A stretch of 64,000 nucleotides of DNA, from NCBI GenBank assembly GCA_012064415.1, contig SSNU01000289.1, positions 1-64,000 of the forward strand, read 5' to 3'. Position numbers and translations under genes: made by a program. The notes beneath the pieces were generated by a model, which worked only from the letters and a program-made list of their open reading frames with translations, made no database searches and was not told the origin of the DNA. This document shows, piece after piece, positions 52,199 to 62,418 of this stretch. Position 1 is the stretch's first letter. Each line of letters begins with the position of its first letter. This DNA is from Gyrodactylus bullatarudis (lineage: Eukaryota > Platyhelminthes > Monogenea > Gyrodactylidea > Gyrodactylidae).

Positions 52199-55100
52199 CT
52201 AGGACTCGTTCTGAGACTTTGAATCATTTGAGATTACATCGCCAGACTTGTTTGCTTGCCTGGATTTGAATTTGGGACTTTTCTTCATCTGTTCAACATC
52301 ATCTTCCTCATGATTATCTTTATCTGCCTCCTGGCGTCGGAGAACGTCCATTTTCTGGATAAGCTCTTCCCTCTCATCAGGGCTTAATCTGTCAGAACCG
52401 TATTTGAGAAGATAACGTAAGCCTGAAAATGTTCTTTTGTTTAGATTTAAATTTTTTTTAATTTCATTGATCTACTAGTAAGTAAACCATAGTAAGAATA
52501 AAATTAATTCTGAGAGTCTCTGGGAATGATCACTCACAGGACAGATTTTCAGGAAACTTTTCATATGCTTTTAGATAAGTGTCTATGGCAGCTTCACGCT
52601 TATTCAACTTCTTTTGACAGGATGCGATCAATAAGTACCAGGAAACATCATTACTTCTACAATAATAATAATAATGTATTTTAATGTACATTCTCAAAAA
52701 AAACTAAGGATATTAATAGAATGAAAAACTATTTAGATTAAATTCTAAACGACTAAACAACATTCTACAACAGATATGAAACTCTTGATCAGGGTAATAC
52801 AATGTTTATTTTTCCCACAAAAAATCATGTATTCAGGTTTTAACCAAGGTAAACGATTTTTTTTAAATCAAAATTCACCTAATTACTTTCAATATTTCGA
52901 AAAAAGGACTCAATTTTTACTTTATTTTTATTCAAAATGTTGCAAAAACTATTCAAAAATCTCAATTTTGTCATTTCTAGTAGTAAAATTCAATGAAAAA
53001 ATCCTAGCGCGAGTTCAAAAATTGTCATTCTCAATCGATATTTTGTGTATTAGAACAAACTCGAAAACGTATGGTTTTATGGGAAAAATGGTTATTCTTC
53101 TTCTGATAAATGAGATTAAGGCTTTGAAAATTTTCGCTTTCTCTATTGTTGATATTCTATTAAATAGAATTTTACAATAGTAATAAACGATCTTGCATCT
53201 GATATAAATTTATCTCAACTGCAAATTATCTTAGCTCTCTGTTTCCATCATAATGGAGAAAATGAACAGTTTCTTGAATACGAAAGAAAATGAATAGCTT
53301 CTACTTATAAATAGGACTCACTCGATTTTGGAAGCCTTTAGAAAAAATTCTTCAGCTAATTTATAATTTTTTTGTCTGTAATTGAAGGTGCCAATCATCT
53401 TGATCGGTTCCAACAATGCGGGATCATTATTGTGAGCTTGTATGTAATACTTTTGGGCTGCTTCAGGATCGCCATTCGAAGTTAAGAAATCTCCAAATTC
53501 ACTAAGTATTACTGAGTTTCCCTGGGTTACGTTGATTAGTTCATGAAATCTAAAAAAATTGGTAAGAATTATGCTCTGAGAACCTTTCATAACCTAGCCT
53601 CTGTTCTCATTCAGGAAAAAACAAGAATTCTTGCTGAATTCTGATGTGCTAAATTCTTTTCTCGTTTACGATAGAAGAATCATTCATGAGATATAAGGCT
53701 ATCTGTAACAGATTTAATAAAGTTAAATTACACAGGCTTACATGATATTTTCTGCCTGATATGCTTCTGTAAAATATTTTCATTGACAAATCTCTATTTT
53801 TTAACACCTAAAAATTAGGGAAAAGATAACAGTCGTATTAACTCGTCAATAAAAATTAATCTACAACTCCATTTTTGGTCTGATTTTTAAGTGCTAAGAA
53901 ATAGAGATTTGTCAGTGAAAATATTTTACAGAAGACAAAAACTTTCTACTCTCTTGCTAAGAATTTATTCTTGAACTGGATGATGTCATTTCTGTCTTTC
54001 TATCTCATTCAAAACATAAATAGGTATTTTCAATTAATGTATACTTTGTAAATAGGTTTTTACAATTATTGTATACATTTTGGGGGTATTTACCAAACAT
54101 GAATAGGTTTTTTCAGCATCATACTCCACCCCCTCCCCAAAAAAACCCAAAATAGGTTTAAAAGGTTTTCCATTTGCGAAATAACTATAGAGCCTACTAA
54201 AATAATACCTGAAAATATTCTTCAAGATCAAAACATATGAAAAATTTTTAGTGGGAATTTACTAGAAGAATCTTAATTATCAACATAATCTAAAAACAAC
54301 ATCGAGATAATTACAAAACATTCAGGGTTTTTTGGAATCCTCAAATTTTATCACACTTTCTACCTATTTATACATTTAATGTCAATTTCCCATTGAAATA
54401 ATGCATTGAAATCGAAATGTTTTTGATCTTGGAAATGTATACAATAACTGGCATCTTCTTACTTTGCTCAATACAATAATTGTAAAAACCTATTTAGGTT
54501 TTGTAAAAACCTCCACAAAGTATACATTAATTGAAAATACCCATTTATGTTTTGAAAATCTCGAACACACCAATACATTTTGTGAAAAAAACTATTTGAC
54601 ATTTGATAATAGACCGTATACAACTACTGAATTTGTGAAAATACTTTTTGTCAATTAGCCTACCCATATATACATTTTTTGTCAATATCCCAAAAAAATA
54701 ATGTCCGACTGTCTTCAGAGGCATGAGTGGCTTGTAATGTGGACTCTTTTCAATTCTATCTAAAAATCTTGAAAATATTTCTACTTGTCTAATCTGAAAT
54801 AACATTCAAAGTTAAATAAACCAATCAGATGACCTGTTGAAAGGTTGGTTATATTCCAATTAAATCTACATTTACTCATTTTCATTTATTGAATATTTCA
54901 GATTTGGTTATAGATTTATTTTTTAAATTTCTGTCAAAGTTATATTAGAAATTACTTTTGTATTATTTTATCTTCATCATTCATCTTCTGATAAATCTTG
55001 AGAATGTTGTACTCAAGAATAGGGTTTCCTTTCGTTTCACAAGATAACCGATTGAACTGTTCAAGAGCATTTTCCAACTTGCCAAGCTCCAGGTAGGCTA

Positions 55101-58100
55101 AGCCGAGGTTGTAGTTCGCTTCAGTTGACTGAGAATAGATGCATAGGGCATCCTGATAATATTCCACAGCCTGAGTGTAGTCTTCCAGTTTGAAGAAAAC
55201 GTTGGCCTTGTTTATACAGGCTTTAGAAAAAAGAATAAAACCTAAATTAATTTTAAATTACCACTATATGTAAAATCTCAATTCTTTCACCAAGAATTCG
55301 AATATATTAAAGATGATTTTGGAATCAAGATCCTGTTATCTGCTTTTACCTTGTAGAAAAGAATTATAGTGATCCTTCAACTTGGATTCTTTAGAAAGGG
55401 CATGCCCCCACCATCGTACAAACAAGTAACATCTTTTATTTTTCCAAAAAATATTTAGAAGGGAGTTTTTGGACAAAATAATCTAAAGAGATTTGGTCTC
55501 TGATTCATTAAATTTGGTACAATTAACCTGTAATAAATTAACCTGAACTTAAATTTATCGTGAAGTTCCTTCATTTACCCGTACTATTAACAACTTTTTA
55601 GACAGAGAATTGAAAATTAAACGAGTATGCCAAAATTCAATACTATCTTAAAAATTCATGTGAAAGACAGATTGATCATACCAAAAATTATTAATCATTG
55701 ATCAAATCTGGTCAGTTAATTTTGTCCAAAACCCCACTTCAAATAATTTTTCATCCAACACAACGTTAATATCTAATGTGAGTTGAGTAGTCCCAGAGAA
55801 TAATTTTTCATGATTTGCATTCACACTTTTGTCTATCATATGGTTCCTTTAATACGCAATCTATAATTATCTTTAGTTCAATTATAATTATAATTATCGA
55901 TCAAAATTAGGTCGTTTTTTCATCTAAAACTAGGCTAACTGTGAAGCTTTAGTAGATAGAGTTCTGGTGATTGCATATTTAAATTCTAACATGATATCAT
56001 TACTAGATAATCATAGTTATTCTACTTTATATTTATGATCCTGGAAAGTAGTTTTTCAAGAAAAAGTTTTAAAAAATATTAACTTTTTGAGCTTTCAGCT
56101 TTCTTAGAATTAGAATAAAAGGTGTTTGACGAATGATAGACATGAATTCTTTGCGTATTCCAGATTTCCTATCGAATGGGTGGTAAACGAAGCATTTTCT
56201 GACTATTGAATGAATAATAATAAGATGAAATTTAAGGGTTAATCCGAATTTTTTTTTCGAAAATTTTAGTGATTTCACTACAAGTGTATAAACCCATCAT
56301 GTGGATTGTAATAATATTTTATTTCTTATCAATTTCTTGCAGACTAACCAGAATAAGAATATCGATCAGCATACAGGGCAATATCTGCCATCTCGTCAGC
56401 TCTTTTGATGTTACCTCTTAGTAGATAAATGTAGGATAAAACATTGGCCATGTTGGCTGATAACTTTTCCTCTGATTCTTCCACATCTTGAAGTAATTTT
56501 ATTCCCTATCAAGGAATAATGATCAAATTAGTAATTTTTAGAAATTATAAAATGCATCTACTGTCATAAGAAAGAATATTCCATTTACTAAATATGACAC
56601 ACAAGACATTTTGTGAAAGAATGAATGATGACTTTTTTGTCAGATTGAGAATTGAGCATACATTCCTTTTATTAATGATCTGTACAAAGCAATGAGAATT
56701 TAAAAACAGTATTTCATCAGCTCTATAATTCAATGTTCTGTAGAACATTCTTTAATAGAGAAAATGACATCTTTATTTATTGAAATTACGAGACCTTCTC
56801 GATTCTGATTGGTTCAAGCATATAACCAATGAGATTCAGGTGTAAATTGCCGTTTTTAAATAATTCTCACTTTACAGGACTTTTACCTGTATCAATTCAA
56901 TGAATTTTGAAACAAGATAATACTTTATTAGCATCAGAAAATATTAGAATCCCAATAAAAAAGTCATTTAATGTTCGAAATAGAGAAAGATATTGAAAAT
57001 TGTTTTGTAGCCCATTTTGAAAGGAGGTTACTAATGAATTTTTTTTGATCTAATGTTTTCACCGTCCAACGTGGCTCATGTTTTATATTTCTAGTAAGTA
57101 AAGGAGGGTACACTTCTTAGATTGCCAAGAATCAACTTGCCTAATCAGTGATTAGTAATCACAAATTAAATTTACTAAAACTAATTTCCAGATAGACCAA
57201 GAATAAAAATTCTCGGAAACATGATCTTTTTTAATGGAATTTACCAAATCAATTCTGCCGTACTGGAAGGAATGGTTTATTCTGAATAGTTCCAATGCCT
57301 CGTAGACCTCTCTGAGATTCTGTGATCTAACCAAATCCACGCACCAGCTCATCAAATTCATATCCTTCTCGTTGGATGAGATCAACTGGAATATTTTGCC
57401 CATCTTTATCAGAGCCTGGTGATAATTTGCCATCCTAGATAAAATGCAAACACATTGGGATCAGATGAAAAAGCAGTCTCATTATTAGGCTAGCCGAAAA
57501 GCCTATGAGAAGCCTCAAAATCATCGATGACTACTTGAAAATAATACTACTACTAATAGAATTTAAATTCATTGAAAACACTTGACGCGGATTTAAAAAT
57601 TGAGATTTTGCATATCAGGACAAAAGAAGAAATAAAGGCTTCAATACGATTATTCTCCCATAATTTAATGTAAATGCTCGTTTGAACAAAATGCCAGGAA
57701 GTATCTAAAAATTTCTATTATCTTCCTCATTATAAAACGAGTTGTTTTATACGTTTAATTATTGGAAGAAATCATGGACCCTCATCAAATTTATAAAAGG
57801 TTGAATCGAAAAAATTTCTGTTTGATGAATTAAAGGCGATATCTTTACTTTTAGGTAAAGCATTAACTTTTATTTTTATTTTCATGTGTATTACTGAGCA
57901 TGAAGAATTCATTGTGAAATGATGGCCATTTTTGAAATTTTTCGTTCTCCAAGACAACTTTGGTGAATTGAATTTACTATCAATTAGTTTTTAAATTTCA
58001 GATGAACAATAAAAAATTATAATTTTCATCTACACCTCTACTAGAGCCGCTCTAGTATATAAGAAAGTAGTAATTCTCTAACCCTCCCCCTGGATATGAC

Positions 58101-59774
58101 GAAAAAGTCATAGGAAAATCAATACAAATGGGGTCCGCAGAGACCTCATATCCAGGGCGAGGGTTGATAAATCAGAGCTTTTATCGAAAACTTTCCTATT
58201 CTCAATGAATAGTATTCATTCATTTTGTAGCAAGTCATTCAGTTGTATTTTCAACATAGAAATTCTTATGTTAATCTTCAACTTTGTTAAAGGATTTTAT
58301 TTAAATTTCTGTAATAAATCTTATATTTTTGACAGTGCAATTTCTTTTAACTAATATATACATATATATATGTTACGTTCAATGTGTACACTCCGTACAG
58401 TATAATAGATTTTTATTTAATTATAAGATTATATAAAAAAATTACAAAAATAATTGTGGTTATCTGGTATAAATTGATAAAGATGATTACATATCTGGTT
58501 TATTATCTTATTTTACATCTTAGAAATATGAGGTATTCTTGGTTCATAAGAAACAGTAAACCAATGAAAACATTTTACTTAATCCTAAATTTGTCATTGA
58601 ATTAGACTTATCGACCTTCAATTTGAAAGTTTCTCCAACACGATTAAGGACTATAAAAAATGAAAGAATTCGTGCTTTCTCTTAATAGAATTTCATCGAA
58701 AAATTCAAAAGACTTTTTATAAATTTTACAAACCTCTGACTTTCTAGCTCTTTGAGTCCATCAAATCTGACTTTGTTCTTGATAAAATGGAATGTTTCCT
58801 CCTCAGAGTCAGTATGTGTCTCATCATAAAGCGAATCAGTTCCAGTCTCTCTAGTAGATTCAATAAAATGTTTGAAAACTTGTTTCATTTTATCCATGAG
58901 ACAACACTGACTATAACAGATGAATAAGTTTAGTGATGCACTTGTACTTTGATTATTCATCGAAAGGACCTCTGAATATGTCTTAATTGCTTCTGGATAT
59001 CTCTTCATCATAAGATAAGTGAGACCAATATTCTCGAGTATTTTGATTCTTAAAATATAAAATATTTTAGCCTTACTTGAGATGAGAGTAAACTGGGGAA
59101 ATTTCATCATAAGCCTTGTGATAGTTTTTCAGGGCCAGAAGATATTCACGCTTTTTAACCTGAATGTTTCCTATATTTACATAAAGACGGCCAGCAAATG
59201 GAATAAGATTGTTATCAATAATTCTCTCGTATATTCTTAAAGCATTACTAGTGAAATTGCAGTCAGAAAAACGAGAAGCTAAATTGAATAGGACCAAACC
59301 TTTCAGATCAAGGTTGATCCGGTCTTGCTCTTGATATTTCTCAAACCTTTTAGCAAGAGATTTCTCCTTCTCAAAAATTGATTTAGCTAATTTCAAGGCT
59401 GGCTTGTAGTCATTAGATCTGGAGAGTTTATAGCATTCAAATAAATCTTTTTCAATTTCTTTTTCTGTGTCTCTTAAAATCTGAAGTTGATGTTTTTGTT
59501 TGTTCATAAGAGTGGAAAAATGATCATTAAAGAAGTTTTCTGGAGTCTTAATACCAGCATTATAAGAGTATCCAACTGGTTTTACTGAGGACATTGGTCG
59601 GCTTGAACTAGATTGAGGTCGATATCCAAAAGAACTTGTAGATCCTGTCCTAGAACTTAGGATCTTATCTTTAAGAGAAGGAGATCTTTCAATAGTAGAT
59701 AATCTGCCCTGACTGGTTGACAGTCTTACTATCTTCTCAAATTCTTTGTCGGTGTAGCCCTCATATATTTCCAT
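52199..59774 (-). CDS. IFT88: IFT88 (intraflagellar transport TPR protein)
   Basis: Eight exons: 59774-59077, 59048-58734, 57434-57245, 56505-56349, 55220-54956, 53549-53322, 52656-52538 and 52422-52199. They join in phase to 731 residues (human IFT88 is about 824). The Ser-rich N-terminus includes RPMSSVKPVGYSYN, matching the RPMTAVRAAGF motif of IFT88. Tandem TPRs follow from about residue 190: INLDLKGLVLFNLASRFSD, RLYVNIGNIQVKKREYLLAL, IKILENIGLTYLMMKRYPEA, ANYNLGLAYLELGKLENALE and PIKMIGTFNYRQKNYKLAEE. An acidic/Lys tail ends the protein. IFT88 is a core IFT-B subunit needed to build and maintain cilia and flagella. Intron sizes: 28, 1299, 739, 1128, 1406, 665 and 115 nt. Exon 2 uses a weak donor (GTTTGT). 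Exon 3 is the least conserved part. It is divergent from RPL29. Confidence 0.95.
53766..53935. repeat. Hairpin-type inverted repeat in IFT88 intron 5
   Basis: CTTCTGTAAAATATTTTCAT then TGACAAATCTCTATTTTTTA at the left is mirrored by AATAGAGATTTGTCAGTGAA then AATATTTTACAGAAG at the right. The arms are about 50 nt with about 70 nt between them. No coding capacity. Confidence 0.75.
54030..54545. repeat. Second inverted-repeat unit in IFT88 intron 5
   Basis: AATTAATGTATACTTTGTAA then AATAGGTTTTTACAATTATTGTATAC at about 54036-54081 is mirrored by GTATACAATAATT-type text, ACAATAATTGTAAAAACCTA and AAAGTATACATTAATTG at about 54470-54535. Several AACCTATTTATG-type strings recur inside and just after it. 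Confidence 0.65.
55280..55345. repeat. Fragment of the GATATGAAGTTGG repeat family
   Basis: CTCAATTCTTTCACCAAGAATTCGAATATATTAAAGAT followed by TTTTGGAATC matches the inner part of the arm at 9640-9690. It lies in IFT88 intron 4. Confidence 0.55.
56120..56235 (+). repeat. SINE-like dispersed repeat, copy 3
   Basis: TTTGACGAATGATAGACATGA, TTTGCGTATTCC, GATTTCCTATCGAATGG and a GAATAATAATA tail match the copies at 7415-7510 and 8355-8500 in the same order and orientation. It lies in IFT88 intron 4. Confidence 0.6.
58082..58163. mobile_element. 82-bp piggyBac-like mini-element in IFT88 intron 2
   Basis: Terminal inverted repeats read CCCTCCCCCTGGATATGA at the left and, inward from the right, CCCTCGCCCTGGATATGA. 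They resemble the TIR of the full piggyBac copy (CCCTCGCTCTGGAA). The flanks are CTAA and TTGA, each one mismatch from TTAA. No coding capacity. Confidence 0.6.
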
Positions 59775-59898
59775 TTTAGCTTAACTAATTTAGTTACAAA
59801 GTCATATTACCACAAAAAATTAAAGAAACAAATTCATTATTTAGTATTGTTTTAATGTGTACTGAAGTTGTGCAAATTACAAACAAAGTCGTGATAAA
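59775..59898. promoter_or_regulatory. Bidirectional promoter interval IFT88/RPL29
   Basis: Only 124 nt lie between the IFT88 ATG (minus) and the RPL29 ATG (plus). AT-rich; no canonical element can be singled out. Confidence 0.6.
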
Positions 59899-60107
59899 AT
59901 GGCAAAGAGTAAGAACCATACCAGTCACCACCAGAGTAAGTCTTGTGTTATTATTTTCCAGACCGTAAGGACCATCGCAATGGTATTGTCAGACCAAAGA
60001 AACAGAGATACCCCTCACTTAAAGGTGTTGACGCGAAATTTCTAAGGAACCTGAGATTTGCCAAGAAGCACAACAAGCGTGGACGTTTTGGCAAGAAGAG
60101 CGAATAG
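59899..60107 (+). CDS. RPL29: Ribosomal protein L29 (eL29), large subunit
   Basis: Exons 59899-59935 and 59962-60107 are split by a 26-nt intron (GTAAGT...TTTCCAG) in phase 1, giving 60 residues. It starts [20 protein letters not shown] and contains the family core [20 protein letters not shown], followed by a basic tail. eL29 is a short, highly basic component of the cytosolic 60S subunit. The start is fixed by the invariant MAKSKNHT. The gene is divergent from IFT88 and convergent with NDUFAF1. Confidence 0.97.
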
Positions 60108-60226
60108 ATGGATGCAGACATTTCTTTTGTTAGTGTTTGCTTTATCATAAATACAGTATCTTGTGTATAAAACCTGAATCTTTTTAATACAATTGGGAAT
60201 AAGAGACACATCACAGTCTAAAAATT
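60108..60226. other. Convergent intergenic region RPL29/NDUFAF1
   Basis: The 119 nt between the two stop codons must hold both 3' ends. For NDUFAF1 an AATAAA hexamer overlaps its stop codon. For RPL29 only an ATAAAT-type sequence near 60148 is seen. Confidence 0.5.
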
Positions 60227-61174
60227 TTATTTCTTATACTTTTCATATACAAATTCTTCCTTCTCGTAATTATCCTTATAAAATCCTATATAATCTATCT
60301 CTAGACTGAAAGGTCCACTTATATCGTCCATCAGAGTGAATGTTAGTCTCTTTATCGACTGCTTGGATAAGCTGTACTGCCTCTCGGGAATTTGTCTCCG
60401 ATTTGATAGATAAAATTTACTCAGTGGTATTTTAGCTATTTGCCAGTGCGGTCCACCAGTTGTGTGTAAATAGTATTGGTGGAGATCATTAGCAAATATT
60501 TCCCAGGGATTATTTTGCTGAAAGTTCAATCTGTATGTTCGCCCATCTCCTCTGAATCTAAGTATAATGTGTGTGAAGCCAAATATTCGATAGCTGTTTG
60601 TGAAACCGACGAGTGTTCTTATCGGACTCATTAGCGAGGCGAAACCTGCTCTGTCAATGTTTCCTTTATCGGGAATTTTGGTACTAATATAACCACGAAA
60701 TAGAGCATATCCTCCACTGAAAATTTCCGAACCTCGACCAGTCTTTGAGTCCAACGCTGATGTTATGACACCATTCCTCCTTGACGCATCCAAAGTCCTT
60801 TTATTTCTGAAAATTTCAAAAAAATATTATGTCTACTTGAAAGTAGTTTACAGAAAAATAGCATACCTATCAATGGGATCTGTTCTCAGAAAAGCATTTT
60901 TTGATTCAGATGAAACATTTATTGAGATACCAGGAATTCTAGCGGCTAGTGGAGCTCCATCCCTAATATAAGGACTTCCTTCCATTGTATCACTGTGGGG
61001 AAGTGCAAAATTTGGTGTAGCTCCAGCTGGTAATCTTGGTGAGCGAACAAGCTCAGCCCTGGAGAAGCCACAATCAAAAGAATAGTCACTGACTACTCTC
61101 CACCGGGAAAATTCAGTTTCATCCAAGTACGGAAATCTTACAAAATAACGAATATCGGAATGTCTCTGTCCCAT
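60227..61174 (-). CDS. NDUFAF1: NDUFAF1 / CIA30 (complex I intermediate-associated protein)
   Basis: Exons 61174-60867 and 60806-60227 are split by a 60-nt intron and joined in phase 2, giving 295 residues. The C-terminal two thirds is the CIA30 beta-sandwich domain: FSGGYALFRGYIS, then FTHIILRFRGDGRTYRLNF, WEIFANDLHQYYLHTTGGPH, IPLSKFYLSNR, and the terminal block IKRLTFTLMDDISGPFSLEI followed by DYIGFYKD. CIA30 is a mitochondrial assembly factor for respiratory complex I. The N-terminus MGQRHSDIRYFVRFPYLDET lacks an obvious long presequence. A TTACTTAG acceptor-like site lies just before the ATG, with an in-frame TAG upstream, so a further 5' (perhaps non-coding) exon is possible. AATAAA overlaps the stop codon. 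Confidence 0.93.
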
Positions 61175-62231
61175 TATCTAAGTAATAATGATGAGATTAT
61201 TTTTATTTATTTTCACTATTCTTCTCAAGGTTTACAAGCTATGGTTACATTCACTTTGAAAATGAATGGCTACAGTTAACAGTTGTATCTAGGTCGATTA
61301 TATAATTAAGAGGTAAGCTTCAAAATACATTTCTGGTCCCGAATCTATATGTATTCTAAGAGTCTTGGTTCGGCTATTTTAGCTAGATGAAAAATGAATA
61401 GATATTGTTTGCTAAAACCATTTATATTATTACTTAACCATAATGAATAAATTTTCAAGGGCTCTCGAAATCTAATACGGAAACATTTATCTGAGAAAAT
61501 GAATTTCTAAGTAACCATATTCGCAAACCATATTTACAATGATTGTATTAAATTGTATTAAAATCTCTTAGTGGAGATTAGTTGAAAGATTAGATCATAT
61601 ATTATGATCGTTAGAGGACAGCTATTTTTTAAGTGAGCAAAATTGAATAAGCCGAACAGCCTATAGAATCAGAGAATTTCAAAAGTACTTTGCTTGAGAT
61701 TGTACAATTTCTTCTAAACAAAGGTAGGAAATTTCAAAAAGTTGTGTGGTCAAGAACTCAGTGAAGATGAGTTATGACTCATAACTTATGAGTCATAACC
61801 AACAAGAAATCTTCAACCGGTTTAAAATTTCATTTATGAGTTCAATCTTACTTATCTAGTGTAGGAATTTTTCATACATTTTCTACCCAATCTTTCAAGC
61901 CTGAAAATAAAGCGAGTCGACTTTAAGTTGGAAATCTATGATTTTTACAAAAGTCTTAAATTTTTCCTCGAAAATTCGTATGTTAAAGATTTTTTGGAAT
62001 CCGGAGCATGTTGCACAGCTTCAAAATATGAAGAAAACTAAGGTAACTTTTCAAACAATTTTGTTTGAAAGTTAAAGGGTGGCAAAAGAAGCTTTTCAGG
62101 ATCATAAGTTGGAAATCATTATCTGTATGAATTTTTGGTGAAAAAATCATATCAATTGTGTATCCCACCTAAACACCTCAGTATGCTGAGCGGTTCTTTA
62201 ATAATTATCATATTCAAAATTTGGATGGATT
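61175..62231. other. Non-coding stretch upstream of NDUFAF1
   Basis: No gene recognised. A short perfect palindrome (GTTATGACTCATAACTTATGAGTCATAAC region) lies at about 61769-61799. A copy of the GATATGAAGTTGG family lies at about 61920-62160 (AAGTTGGAAATCTATGATTT, AAAGATTTTTTGGAATCC). Confidence 0.5.
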
Positions 62232-62418
62232 TTAGAAACAAACATGATTTCTTGTTCTTAGGTGATTAGTTCTTAGCGTGTGCAGGTCCTCTCTCCAGCC
62301 CTTGAGTTGTGCGAACCATATTGCTAGTTTAGATCTTTCTGGTTTTGTGATCTTAGCGACAATGTTTTTCAAAAGATCCATCTCTTTACTGGTCGGTGTT
62401 TATTGAGAGGAGTATGTT
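62232..62418 (-). other. Candidate exon with a short basic open frame
   Basis: On the minus strand a TTTTCAG acceptor (exon start 62418) is followed by an ATG (62381) and 49 codons to TAA at 62232. The peptide begins MDLLKNIVAKITKPERSKLA and contains IWFAQLKGWRED. It is charged and amphipathic with protein-like composition, unlike neighbouring AT-rich frames. It matches no family I can name. It might be a first coding exon (possible GTTTGT donor at 62243) or a small protein. No partner exon was found. Confidence 0.25.

Noticed and set aside
54545..54805. Minus-strand frame beginning MLFQIRQVEIFSRFLDRIEK, considered as an IFT88 exon
   Set aside because: It cannot be joined in phase: entering from exon 5 hits a stop. 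Exon 5 joins directly and in phase to 53549, giving the expected TPR continuity.
61769..61800. Short palindrome ATGACTCATAAC/TTATGAGTCAT considered as a regulatory site (contains an AP-1-like TGACTCA)
   Set aside because: A single isolated palindrome about 600 nt upstream of NDUFAF1; no other support for a functional site.
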